Source: Asterias amurensis
Lineage: Eukaryota > Echinodermata > Asteroidea > Forcipulatida > Asteriidae
DNA length: 64,000 nucleotides
Direction of reading: 5' to 3'
Assembly: GCF_032118995.1 (NCBI RefSeq)
Contig: NC_092663.1
Coordinates: 2,046,001-2,110,000, forward strand
Shown here: positions 14,141 through 25,561 of the stretch, piece after piece
How the letters are laid out: every line of letters starts with the position of its first letter
How positions within the stretch are numbered: the first letter of the stretch is position 1
The notes under the pieces: generated by a model
Told to the model about the DNA's origin: nothing
Databases searched by the model: none
Seen by the model: the letters and a program-made list of their open reading frames with translations, nothing else
Position numbers and translations under genes: made by a program

Positions 14141-14844
14141 AAACGTACCACCACATAAGCTACCTTGAGGAAAAAACACTGAGCACTTTAATACGCCCCA
14201 AGGGGTGTGATTAGGCGTTATACAAGAACCCAGCATCATTAGTACGCCTCAATTCGAATTTTCAACTCTGATTGTTTGTATGTACGTACGCCTACCAATC
14301 GACTTTAACAATCTAGAAAGCTCCAGTTCCAGGCGTCTTTGTACGACCTTATAAACAAGTCTGCAGTATAGCCCTAATAATGTGTTTTTAACGGTGGACC
14401 GGCGCTGGCAAAAACCTTGCCACTGGAGTAATTTAAATCATGTAAGCCTATTGATAAGGTATTCGCCAACCGGAAGGTGGAAACGCGCCCGTTCCCAATT
14501 TACACAAACGAATAAGGACATAATTGCAGTAATTGTCCAATGGAGTGCATCTCTTACATGAAATATACATGGTAAGAGCGTAAGTGTGCGTGTGGGCTGC
14601 ACAGCTGATACCAATATAGGACCTAGATCAATGTTTGAAGGCTCAATTCGGAGTAAATAGGTTTTCAAAGTATCGTCAACATCAACTGATAATACAGGGG
14701 TGTTCCATGGGTAGAGACGCACTACTTTAGTGGCTTGAATTTATTAGTACGAGTAAATATATTACAAAAAGAAGATATCAAAGTATAACCAGAATATAGA
14801 GCAAAATTCCATCACATAACCACCATCATTTTAACTGGCTGCAC

Positions 14845-15070
14845 AGCCCCTCCCCCCCCCCCCCACCTCACACAAAAACCACAGCCTAGGAATAGCACTC
14901 ATGCAGTAACGGTGGGCCTAGGATGCACTCTGTGCGCACTCAATCGGAAAATCATTCACCGTCGACGAGAACGATCCACGACCCACGAGGGACGGTAGCT
15001 GAACCCCGTTCCCAGCGTCGTGCCCCGGGGGCTCTCGCGACCCGATTCTCGGCTGGTATTACATTATTTT
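14845..15070. other. C-run followed by GC-rich block, function unknown
   Basis: A run of C near 14849-14864 precedes a GC-rich stretch (about 14940-15055) with several CpGs, including gggggctctcgcgacccgat. It resembles neither a known RNA gene nor a coding exon that I can recognise. It could be a promoter-like island, but no adjacent first exon was found. Confidence 0.3.
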
Positions 15071-15872
15071 GTTCCTGGACGGCGATGTATTGAATGATAC
15101 CATGGTTCTGATCATCGTTAATTTGTTGCTCTCTTGATTAATCGCAATGTTTTCACGGTCCAGCGAGCGAGCAGCCCGGAGAAGAAAATATTTTTGACTT
15201 TGATTTTATTTCTGGCGCTTCTCATTATAGGCATATTATGTTTTATGTTAATGAATATTTTTTGCAGAATGAATTAACTCTTACTAATGAAAATTATGTA
15301 ATATCGTTTTGCCACTGCATGAATTCATGGAAAATTTACATACAATGACAACTCTGTGTACATTGAACATTGAGTATTTATTTTTTTATGATTTTTTTTC
15401 AAATACAAACTTTTATTTATTGATTATAGACAGACAACTTCCGTTGATTTGTGTTTTGTTTTATTGTTTGTTTGTTGTTGTCGTTAAGGCGATGTTAGAT
15501 CGTTTTATGTCAGAGATCGTAGTTTTATAGATGCCAAATCGAGCAACTCAAAACTGCCGATTACATCTTATTTTTAGTCTTCCATCAGGTAGCGTTTAAA
15601 TAATCACAATCTCCACATCTAAAACAACATCCTTTGCCTTTTAACCTCGTGTATCAACAATAATATACATGCGGGTGGGAAAATCTCCCCAGGATTTATT
15701 AATATCGAATAATGACATGACCCAGAACAGCAAGATTGCTACTAGCGGTCACTCCGCGCGTCCGAGAAAAAAATCACGTCCACGATCTTCGCTTGACCAA
15801 AATCTGGACCAAATGCCCGCAATCGCAAGCCCGGAATCAATGAACATCACCACTGAACAGTGCGAGGTCTTC

Positions 15873-15908
15873 AAGGCACTGGACACGTTTGGTAATTGTC
15901 AAAGACCA
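15873..15908. repeat. left end of an interrupted family-A MITE
   Basis: The sequence aaggcactggacacgtttgg then taattgtcaaagacca is the standard family-A start and stops abruptly at a family-B element. Its missing continuation resumes at 16151-16164 (agtactctgacttg) and again at 20055 (tggtgaatcccgacat). Family A was therefore the original target of two later insertions. Confidence 0.85.
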
Positions 15909-16150
15909 GGGCCCAATTTCATAGAGCTGCTAAGCACACAAATTTGCTTAGCATGAAATTTCTTCCTTGATGAAAACAGGATTACCAACCACATTTCCAT
16001 GTGATTTTCAGGATAAACAAAGAACAACTGAATACAAGTAACAAGCAATATGCAACAAATGAAAATTTGGTTGGTGATCCTGTTTTTAACAAGGAAGAAA
16101 TTTCATGCTAAGCAAATTTTTGTGCTCAGCAGCTCTATGAAATTGGGCCC
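15909..16150. mobile_element. family-B foldback MITE
   Basis: Near-perfect terminal inverted repeats: gggcccaatttcatagagct at the left and agctctatgaaattgggccc at the right. Inner arms continue with gcttagcatgaaatttcttcc and its complement, leaving a short loop around 15990-16060. It is non-coding. The flanks rejoin into family-A sequence, so this is an insertion into the family-A MITE. Confidence 0.9.
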
Positions 16151-16813
16151 AGTACTCTGACTTGCACTCATATCCATATTGGAGTCGAATTACTCTGTAC
16201 GCAGAGTAAACAACATTTTACTCTCATTAAGGGTCAATTGGACTACAATCAGAGTCATTTTGGCTCCGGCCCAGAGTCGTATTGGCGGGCTTGCAAAGTT
16301 AGTGAACTTTTGTCAGAAATTTCGCGCGCGCGCAGTAGCCGTAGTGGTCTGGTCACTAACTCTATACCTAATCTAGCAATGAGAGCTGGCAGCGGTATCC
16401 AGACGTACGTTCGTTGCTATGTTGGTTGACATCTTGGATTTCCGATGATAAGAAGAAAGTCATTGCCAATGTCATTGCTGTAACTCAAACTACTTGATTG
16501 TCGGTGGAGTCAAATTGCACTTTTTGTAAGTTATGAAAAAACATGTAATTGTTATGTGGTGTTGAGTAGGCCTAGCGTTTAGACATGTTAGAGTAGAAGT
16601 GGTGGGAGACAAACAAAATATCCTGGGTACGATCGGTAGGATTCGATCTGGAGCTAGCGTTCCGGATGGACACACACAAGGCATTCATGCAGTCTTGCAT
16701 TGTCATTGCCACAGCTAACGTTCATGACGTTATGCTTATTATTTAATAAGTTAATTACGGGGATGTTTTTATTTAACATTTAGGCTGACAAGGCTGAGCA
16801 TTTCATTCAAATA

Positions 16814-17080
16814 ATGGCCCAGCCCCGTACAGTACCAGTTTTTAAAGGCAGCCATTGTACATACACACTACCCGTCAATTCAAGTGTATGTTGAAACATT
16901 ATGACCTTGTACACACAACAGAACGTAACTTTAAATTCAGTTGTGGGGTCACAAATTGTCCAAAGATGTATAAAAGTGTGCGATCACATTGTAAAAAAAA
17001 AAATTGTAGCAAAGGGGGGGGGGGGTGTCAAAATGGTAGTCTGATTTTATATAGGGGAGAGATTTTTTTGACTAGATTTT
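16814..17080 (+). pseudogene. decayed C2H2 zinc-finger exon of the transposon gene
   Basis: An ATG at 16814 opens MAQPRTVPVFKGSHCTY and reaches a stop after about 25 codons. Shifting the reading frame by one base near 16885 restores a strong continuation: MLKHYDLVH, then FSCGVTNCPKMYKSVRSH, which has the C-x4-C ... H spacing of a C2H2 finger. The first finger also seems to lack its first cysteine (Gly in KGSHC). The exon would supply the N-terminal DNA-binding part of the protein encoded by the exons at 17525-19288. The frameshift followed by an A-run and a G-run (16994-17027) suggests decay or sequencing error. No clear splice donor was found. Confidence 0.45.
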
Positions 17081-17283
17081 AAGAAACTTGTATGTAAATC
17101 TGTGCTCAGTTTTACGGTGCTGCTTACTATAAGCCAAAAATAGGTGCTTATGTATAAATGTAAGTATATTTCATGGGTCAGTATGGAATGTTCACTTGTG
17201 TATGGTGTGTACTTCACGATACCCGGCTTACTGCAGAACTTTGGCTCTAACCCTCTACTAAGTGAAGAATGATTAAGTCATTG

Positions 17284-17466
17284 CCCTTTGCCCAATTTTC
17301 TTAGAGCTTTTAAGCATTACATATTGCTTGAAATTTATTCAAAGTAAGTAAAACAATTGCGGGGAACCAGTTACATGGCATTTTGACTGGTAACCTCCAT
17401 CTGCTGAGTAACATTTTTCTGTGCTTTGCGAACTTGTGCGCTTAGCCGCTTTATGAAATTGGGCCC
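17284..17466. mobile_element. family-B foldback MITE inside an intron
   Basis: It starts ccctttgcccaattttctta and ends gctttatgaaattgggccc, the same termini as the 15909-16150 copy though more diverged. It lies between the C2H2 exon and the first intact downstream exon of the transposon gene. Confidence 0.75.
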
Positions 17467-17524
17467 TGGTAAGCAAGCAATCTTGTATGAAAACTGGTTT
17501 CCATATTGTTTACTTGAAAAATAG

Positions 17525-19288
17525 CTACCTGGACAACACAGAGTACAACATCATCGCTCGTTCAATTTTGCAAGATTACCCACACTTGACGGAGGGATTG
17601 AAATATACAGATACAGTGGTAAGTATTGCAAAAGCTTGCTGTGAAGTCTCTTGGGTTACCCATGTCTATGTAATTAAAAAGATTACATTTGGTGGGTTCT
17701 AGATAAATAGAAAAATAGCATGACCTTCAGCATTTTTTTTATTTGTGACATAAATGTATGTCAAGATCTATAACAAAATAGTGTATGGAATAAATCGTGA
17801 TGGAAATTGGTCTCATGCATTTAGAATGTGTTTGGCAGAACAAAGCCAGCGTATTAAGGAAAAGCCATAAATTATGTTTACTGTCCAATGCTGCTGGTTT
17901 TCCCTTCACAAAAACATCTAACAGGCTTTTCAATCATAGCAGATTTAAGCTTAAGATCTCCATCTTGTTTTTCACTGTGCTTTAATAGAGAGGATTGATT
18001 ACCCAAAAAGCTGTCATGACATGGTTGGTACTTATCTTTTCTGTTACAACTCCAAAATAACATGTTTGTTTTTCATTTTGTATCATTTAGTACATGTGGC
18101 ATCAACGTATAAAGGACAAATTTAAAAATTCCAGGAAGCGTGGAGACAGAGATCAACCACAAGTTGTTAAACGTCTTGCTGCCTCATCAGCTACACCAAG
18201 TGGCAAGAGTGCTGTGAAAAATGTATGGGGACTAGTTCATTTTCTACCTGAAAGGAGTGCAGCTGACAGTGACGATACAATACAACAATTCATCAAGCAA
18301 CTCCAGGTACAGTACATATTATGCAGGGCATTTTGTTAATAGTATTGTTCGCAACGGTGTAACTGTATTTTGCATTGGGTATTTTTTTCCCCAATATTAT
18401 TGTTGGATTGTTTGAACCAGTGGGAACTATATATATTTATATTTTTTTCAACAACTTCACTCCTCCTTATACCTCTTACTTTGCACCAAACTGCTGACAC
18501 AATGAACCCATTTACTTGCCTGTTTTCTTCTTCCTACCACCAACTCGGATACTTAAAAATCTTGTTCCCGCTTCCTACATTGTACCTTGACTTTCTAGTT
18601 TCTACTCTTTCTTTTGTTCATCTCTAGGCAGTTCTTCCACTTCAGTGTATATGCACCTGCAGTCCATAGTTGTTATGTAAAGTTCCAGTAATACTTTACT
18701 ACTTACAATTACATTTTGTCTTTTTATTTGGTGACACACTCTGGACCAATATAATGAGTAGAATTTATGGATGATGTGGTATTTTGTAACAATGAAAATA
18801 TTATTAAGTAATGGTTGTCTTTACTTTATTCTTATTTAGAGACAGAGCCAACTGAAAAAAGACAAACGTGACCAGGAACTAATAACATCAAGAATGGACA
18901 GTACCTTCGCTGACAGACGTCAAGAAATAGTTGTTAAGAATAAGTCGGTGGCATCTATCAAGGTCACCTATCCGATTTTATTCAATGAGCAAGAGGTAAG
19001 TTTTGATTGATGTATCAAAGGTGTGTGTGTGTGTGTCTTGCATTTGATTTGCAGATTTAGGGTATATGTGCTGCTTGAAATAATACAAGTCCAACCTCGT
19101 TCTCATTTTCAAAACAGATCACCAGAGAATTTATGAGACTATCAGAGAGAAGCTTGGGAGATTTTACCAATGGTGTGAAGAAGTATTCAGACAGACTGAT
19201 CTGCTTGAAGTCGGCAAGGGGGAAACTTTCAGAGTTAGCCACTGAATGTATGGAAATGGCCCGGACTTCAGAGCCACCAATAAAATAA
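17525..19288 (+). CDS. SAMD3-like protein, four spliced exons inside a transposon
   Basis: Exons: 17525-17618, 18091-18306, 18840-18995 and 19118-19288 (stop TAA at 19286). Each intron begins GT and ends AG. The last three junctions are all phase 0 and keep one reading frame of about 196 codons. Landmarks are ARSILQDYPHLTEG, then WHQRIKDKFKNSRKRGD, NVWGLVHFLPERS, MDSTFADRRQEIV, IKVTYPILFNEQE and ITREFMRLSE. This order of short motifs recalls the C-terminal region of SAMD3-like proteins that are expanded in fish and marine invertebrates; that match is from memory and not searched. The protein ends soon after the EFMRL block, earlier than I expect for the family. The start is unsettled because the upstream C2H2 exon is broken. 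The biochemical function is unknown; it could be a captured host gene or an accessory protein of the element. Confidence 0.6.
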
Positions 19289-19766
19289 TTCCAATGAAAT
19301 CATTCGAATACAAAAACTGGTGCTGTATTTAAATTTTAAGATAAGAGCAATGGCACATTATGCTTATTTAACTTATTTTTATCCAAGCAACCAATGAAAT
19401 AATTCAAATGAAATAATCCAAATACAAAAACTTGTGTTTTTATTTTATTTTAACAATATGTAAGAGCCATGTCACATTTTAACAAAGAGCAATGTCACAT
19501 TCTAAAAGTAATTTTTGTTTCGTGCAATTTAATTTTCCCCTTAGCATTACTTTTTAATTTGTACAATGTTAGTTCTAACATCGCATTTGAAGTTAATGCA
19601 AACAGTTATAATAAAACCATTGAGAGCTATGTATAAGTTAGCCGAAAGAAAATGTTGTTCATATGTCACATACTTATGATTTGCCCCATCCAAAACTATA
19701 TAAGAATATTATGTGTCACTAGTATTGCAAAATGTTCGCATCATGATTCTGTGGTCCATGTCCCCA

Positions 19767-19800
19767 CCCCCCCCCCCCCCCCCCCCGTTACCCCGTTACC
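19767..19800. repeat. poly-C tract
   Basis: A run of about 20 C followed by gttaccccgttacc. It sits just inside the right subterminal repeat zone of the CACTA-like element. Confidence 0.9.
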
Positions 19801-20054
19801 ACCCCCCCGGTTCTTTTGCAAATGCAATTGACTCCACTAGACAAGTCACCATGACTCGTGAACAGAGTCATTGACCCCTAAAAGGAATCGCTGAAGAGAG
19901 TTACCATGACTCTTCAAGAGTCGTTATGACCCCTTCCAAAGGAATGGCACTTGACTCTAATGAGTGTCAGTCGAACCTTATAATAGAGTCATTTTAGACA
20001 TAGTTGCTGGACTCCATTTAGAGAGTAGGCTTGACTCTGTTTTGGATATGAGTG

Positions 20055-20301
20055 TGGTGAATCCCGACATAATGCATAAAAATAACAAATCTGTGAACAT
20101 TTGGGGCTCAATATTGAGGCTTCAGATGCATAAATAAAAGACTTCAACTGAAGTATTTTATTACTTGTTTGAGTGAACTTCTTTCTCGAAAACTATACGT
20201 TACTTCAGAGGGAGCCTTTCTCAATGTGTTTACTTTGTAATGCTAACAATTGTGTTTATGCTGACCAATAGTGTCCAGTGCCTTTTGTCCAGTGCCTTTA
20301 A
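20055..20301. repeat. right part of the interrupted family-A MITE
   Basis: It resumes family A with tggtgaatcccgacataatg and runs through cttcagagggagcc to the end gtccagtgccttta. The terminal unit tgtccagtgccttt is duplicated at the very end. Together with 15873-15908 and 16151-16164 it reconstructs one ancestral MITE. Confidence 0.85.
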
Positions 20302-22051
20302 TACACTGGCTGTACCAGATCGCCAGTGGGGCAATCACTATTCTCAGCACCATGAAGATGTCGCCCCAGGAGAAGTTCAGCCAAAGCCCAGATCGATCAC
20401 AGTGGTTCCGTCTTCCCCCGGGTTTTTTCCTCTAAACTTTAAAGTTACAATCCACACCAAATTTCCAGATTTATTTTTTAAGGATTCCCTTTATTGGATC
20501 GATTTAAGGAAATCAAAAACATCATTTAAAAGCAATGACACAGCAGTGCCGATTTTGATGGACAGAAATATACATTGCCTCCTTTTTTTTTTAACTTTCA
20601 ATCATACCATGATGACAGCATCATCTTGCACGGTGGATTTTGCTCTGATCATCGCGCCGGCTAGATGACGCATTGAGAATTGATTGGACATACCCTTTTT
20701 TGTGTAATTATAGGCACTTGTTTTTGCGGGTGGCAAACACTCTACAGCAAGTCATCCCCCCCCCCCCCCCCTTTTCAAGTTCACTCAAAATTACCTTCAC
20801 CCGAACACCGAAAAGTGAGAGTTGCATTTACCTAGTTAATTTTGTTATGAATTTATTAAAGACAAGTTTCACAATGGACACTTGGTTTTTCAAATGACTA
20901 AAAGTTTTAAAGTTCGTGTCAAAACAAAAGTGTTTAAAGACGAAAGGGTATTTTAAGTGCAGAGAAAGACTGATTCAGAAGACTATGCTACACATACACG
21001 GTTTTTGGCACTGCCTTGTATTATTTGTCAATCGCTGTGACACTTTTCTATTGCGCGAAAAATGGCCGAATGGTCTCATTGCCGACTGTAGAGGGCGCCA
21101 TACGATCATGATCAGTGTGCAACTAAATGCCAAAAAGGAATAGAACACATCTCAGCAGAAGTTCCCGCCAGCCTTAGATACAATATTCTTTGATCTCCGT
21201 CTTGCACATGAATATGAGGCTGTCTATGTTTCTCGTTGCAGTTCTTAATGACAAAGTTTCTTTTGTCGAATCACTGGGAGCAACTTCTATTTATATTACA
21301 GACACCTGTCTCTTTCTTGCAAAATATTGCCAAGAAGCAAACCAAATTAGTTTTACTTGATTGGCTGACCTGAAACAAGTTTGCTATAACATATCGCTCC
21401 CACGTCCTGCAGTGGCCATCTGGAACGAGTCAGTGTATTTTGGATCGAATGAAATTTACCCATCATCTTTGTTTCGCTCTATCTCACATAGATCATGTGC
21501 ACCCTCTGCGGCAGTTTTTATTCTTCTTCAATATTGGTAAGGCAACTACACAATCAGGCCTTGAGGGCGCTATTACAAACAATCTATTCTCACCACTCCC
21601 GCAAACGCCTAGAGGGCGCTATCACGCTAGTGTTACCTGATTTCCTCTTTTTAAAGCCATTCCATCCCTTTTTGTTTGTTTACTATAATTTATAGTCCCC
21701 ATGAATGATTGGGCTTACAAATTTACAAACATTTGCCCAAACGTGAGAATTGGAGGATTCAAAAGAGGCCCTTTGTTCAAGGTCCGTCATAAAGTGGAGG
21801 TTGGGGCTGTAAATGGGGGGGGGGGGGGGGGGGGGGGGTGGAGGGGGTGTAACTAGGAGGGGGGTAGCTGGGGGACACACATTTTCCAAGGGGGGGGGAG
21901 AGACCAGATTTACAGCCTCAAGACCATACAGTGCTTTGTAAAAACAAATGCCTCCCCTCTCAACCCAATCCCCAGTAGTAAAAAATTAAGGACCTGATTG
22001 ACCCTCTGGTTCAGTAACAGAACTGTTGATCTTTGTTACCGGTGAGCCCTG
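20302..22051. other. no gene recognised; C and G homopolymers
   Basis: There is an open frame of up to 142 aa ending at 20668, but it begins inside the MITE and has no recognisable motif. Two agggcgctat-type motifs occur at 21565 and 21612. Homopolymers of C (20757-20772) and G (21815-21838) break the region. Confidence 0.5.
21815..21838. repeat. 24-base poly-G tract
   Basis: An uninterrupted run of about 24 G, followed by further G-runs to 21897. It may form G-quadruplex DNA and is a likely place for sequencing length error. The proline-rich minus-strand frame across it is an artefact. Confidence 0.9.
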
Positions 22052-22339
22052 TTAACGACACTTGACACGTTTGGTTATTACTCAAATTATTTACCAAACT
22101 TATTTTTAAAAGAGGTAATTTCTCCCACTCAAATATTAAGACTACTGGCCAGAACCCTTATATTCCTATCTGAAAGCACACTATTTTGTACGAGGGTGTT
22201 TCTCTTTCAACATGTTCTTGCAACTTCAATGACCGAATCAGTCCAAACTTTCACAGGTTTGTTATTTGAAGCATTTGTTGGGATACACCAAGTGAGAATA
22301 CTTGTCTTTGACAATTACCGAACATGTCCAGTGCCTTTA
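22052..22339. repeat. family-A MITE, shortened
   Basis: It begins ttaacgacacttgacacgtt and ends catgtccagtgccttta, with ttcacaggtttgttattt and gacaattaccga between. The central hairpin and the gagggagccgtttct block are missing, so this is an internally deleted copy. Confidence 0.75.
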
Positions 22340-22609
22340 AGGAAGTATGTTGATCAGTTTAGAATATTTCAAGTTTCAGGCATGCAACTGTAACTTCACA
22401 AAAGAGGAAACTACAAAATTAAAATATTTTTGTATAGTATTACAAGTACTTTTCAATTTTGAATGGTAAAACTGACGCTTAAATAGAGGGAAAGCTGCAT
22501 GCCTGAAGTTTATGTTGAAATTAATCAGACACAATGACAAAGCCTGTATCTTCATGAACTTGTTGAGCACACAATCTATACAGGAATGGTCTTAAATCCC
22601 GTCAACGTA

Positions 22610-22787
22610 TTTTAAGCCGGTTATAATAATTAAGCACGAAAGTGGCTTAGCAAAGACACATTGTTGCTAAGCAGAAACAAGTTACCAGCCAAAACTCTTC
22701 GTTATGTACACTGTTCGACTTGGTTCCCTGCCGATTATGCTTAGCAGCGAAACCTGCTAGACACAATTTCATATTGGGCCCTGCTAT
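22610..22787. repeat. family-B MITE, worn
   Basis: It contains gcttagcaaagacacattg, ttaccagccaaaactc and cacaatttcatattgggccc, recognisable from the family-B termini and interior. The left arm is diverged. Confidence 0.6.
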
Positions 22788-23968
22788 AAAGAATGTGTGC
22801 TTAACAACATCATGATCGGGGCTTAGTTAAATACAAATAGAACAAATTTTTATTAACGATGAAAATAACAAATTTATTTAACAATAATTGAAACGTCTTG
22901 TACGGCGTCGTTCAAACCGTTACAAAAACAGACAATGAACTTCAACAATACATCCCTCGTTAGGAAAAACAATCCACTTTATCGCTTAGAATTAAGCCTA
23001 CCTTGATTCATCAAACTTGCTTGACATTTTGGTGCATTTTGCAAGCCGCCAATTTAGTTCGTGGTTAGATAACCAATGACAGTGGTGACAAATCTGTTGA
23101 TATAGAGAAATGATACACTATTTCGATTAAATAACATGAAATCCTTTGGTCATGGGCAAATTGGTTTTCAAAAGAGACAAGAAAGTTTAATACTAAATAT
23201 CAGTAGGCCTCCATATAAGTCAACAGTAACCTATCAAATGCAATGTGTCAATATGCAATTTAGTTAATGTAATGGTTCCTACACAAGAGTGGGCTACATA
23301 TTAAGAGCATGGAATGCACAAAATGATATGATCTCTGGACACCATTTTAGTAAGCAACTCTTTTGATGCAACATTAGACCAGTAAATAACTGTGTATGTA
23401 CATGTAGCTGCATTATATGCATATAGGCCAATACAAGCATGTACTCAACAAATAACTAAACTGGTGAAGGTGCAATTTTGCCACAATTCCATATTTCATA
23501 ACTAAATTGTAATTAACTTTTTGCACACAGATACAAAATACAAATATTGAAAATGCCTTTAACTTTTTTGCCATTCCAGGAATTGGGAAAAGATTTGCGA
23601 AAGGCAGTGTTAATCGATACTTGTAACAATAGACCTTTATCATGCTGCCTTCATCTTGGTCACGTTCCGGTATTGAACAACAATAATGAATGCTAATTAT
23701 CATTATGCAAATAGGTACCAGACTATTTTGTTCTTCCAGCCTCAGAATGGTTACATTGATATCAATTTGGAAAATTCCAGATGGCTGCACCATGGTAAAG
23801 GTCTATAGTGGCCACTTATCCAAAAAAGGGCAAATAGCTGCAGTGCGGCCTGTTTCTTTTACACATTAGTTGTACATGCTGTTTATGTTATTACATGTCA
23901 TTACAGAGGGATTTTTAATATGGAACAATTACAAGTAAATTTTCATTAGAATGTTCGCACAGGCTTTT
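22788..23968. other. no gene recognised
   Basis: AT-rich DNA with no motif-bearing open frame. The 126-aa minus-strand frame ending at 23413 is compositionally ordinary and shows no domain or splice context. Confidence 0.5.
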
Positions 23969-24339
23969 TTAAAGCCATAGGACCCTTTCGGTTCAGGAAA
24001 AAAAAAAAGTTCACAGATTTACAAATAACTTTCAGGGTTTACAGAAGGCAATGGTGAAAGACTTCTCTTGAAATATTATTCCATGAAATGCTTTATTTTT
24101 TGAGAAAACAGCAAAACAATATAAATTCTCGTTAACGAGAATTACGGATTTATTTTAAACACATGTCATGACACGGCGAAACGCCCGGAAACAAGGGTGG
24201 GTTTTTCCGTTGTTCTACCGACTCCGATGACCGATTGAGCCTAAATTTTCACAGGTTTGTTATTTGATATAGAAGTTGTGGTACACAAAGTGTGGGCCTT
24301 GGACAGCACTGTTTACCGAAAGGGTCCAATGGCTTTAAA
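23969..24339. mobile_element. family-C MITE, intact copy
   Basis: Terminal inverted repeats: aaagccataggaccctttcg at the left and cgaaagggtccaatggcttt at the right, about 370 bp apart. The interior has tttacagaaggcaatggtga, ccatgaaatgctttattttt and tgaccgattgagcct. A second copy at about 38540-39730 has the same landmarks but is split by a foldback element. Confidence 0.85.
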
Positions 24340-25561
24340 GTAACCAATATTGCCTGTTACAATCCACTTTTGTATAAAGTAATCGCCATTGTTTTAACAG
24401 TAAATAGTAAATAGTTCGCACCAATGGATCTTAACAGCAGTGCGGTTTTAATCATCATCGATCATGTGATTTTGATTTGCCGATGAAAAAAAATGCAGAT
24501 AAAACATTAATTTGGGTTTTCTAATAAAAGCGTTATGTACAATGCAATAGTCGGTATTTATTTTGATTCTACTTTTTTGTGGCTGATACACCTAATAGAA
24601 TCTGAAGCTGATTTATTTACTCACTTTAGTTTACTCAGTTAACGTTTTTCACCACATATAAATTGTGAAAAAAAAAGATAATTTGTAACCGAGCCCAACA
24701 AATTATGAGCCTGTAATTGGCCTTTGTATCTAACAACTATAAACTTATCAAAATATCTCTACTAAAAAATGAATTTAACCAAAATGCTTACAACTTTTTA
24801 TTCCAAAAGGAGCTACAACATGTGGTAGCAGGGCCTGACTATTTTTTTCAAACATGTACATGTATACAGTTTTCACAAGGATAATGACTTTCATTGAGAA
24901 TTTGATTAACATTGAGTGATACAAATAAAACTTCTTCTTTTTTAATTTGAAAAGAACTTCCAAAAGTGTCATATGCATGTGCAGTTTATGCGAAAGATCT
25001 TAAACAACAATTAAGGTCGCTTGTGATATTTGTTTGCAATTTACACGCTTATATGAATTAAGTCTCAAACTGTTAAGTTCGCATGCATATCATGTATTAC
25101 ATTTGCATGTGCCATAGACTTATGGTTGATTTACATGTATTTGTACCATTCGTACAAATTCGTTGTTGGACTGCCTTTCAGAAAATTCTGAGTTTGATGT
25201 GTGAAGGTTTTGTAATGTAAGTTTATAACAAGATAGGTCGACAATATTTACATGTGATAATACAAAAGAACATGTCACCTCAAGCAAACTAAACCAAGTG
25301 AAGTTCATAAAACTGAAAGTTAAACATAAACGCAACATTTAATGTAGCGACATAATGCAGAATACATGTGTTCACAAAAAAATCTTCAGTAAAACGAAAA
25401 GTTACAAATGAAGGGTGATTCGTCACTGAAAGGTTTTCTCCACTTTATTTTCCACAAGTCACATGAAAGTAAGCTAATCTTTTGTCTGAATTGATAAACA
25501 ATTTTATATCTTAAAATGATTCTGTTGCCTGTGTATTGAGTGAGCCGGATTTTTGTCCTTT
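24340..25561. other. no gene recognised
   Basis: AT-rich sequence with short open frames only and no recognisable motif or RNA gene. Several acatgta/tacatgt palindromes occur but are not organised into an element. Confidence 0.5.

Larger units (their letters stand above)
16165..20054 (+). mobile_element. 3.89-kb CACTA-like DNA transposon carrying a spliced gene
   Basis: The left end reads CACTCATATCCA and the right end reads the complement TGGATATGAGTG. Inside each end, GAGTC recurs at the same offset. Both ends are flanked by TG, and removing the element rejoins the family-A MITE, which supports a 2-bp target duplication. The subterminal regions are full of GAGTC/GACTC motifs, about nine of them at 19831-20040. 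Terminal CACT, a short duplication and clustered subterminal repeats are known features of CACTA/EnSpm (CMC) elements. The internal gene (C2H2 exon plus four SAMD3-like exons) does not resemble the large CACTA transposase, so superfamily assignment is an inference. A family-B MITE sits in an intron. Confidence 0.7.

Noticed and set aside
16855..17027. Functional host C2H2 transcription factor
   Set aside because: It is within the transposon ends, has only one complete finger and needs a frameshift correction.
20240..20668. 142-aa open frame
   Set aside because: Its first part is family-A MITE sequence, and the rest shows no motif or splice support.
21683..21889. Proline-rich minus-strand frame
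   Set aside because: Created by the poly-G tract.
23413..23793. 126-aa minus-strand frame
   Set aside because: Ordinary composition, no domain, no conservation visible.
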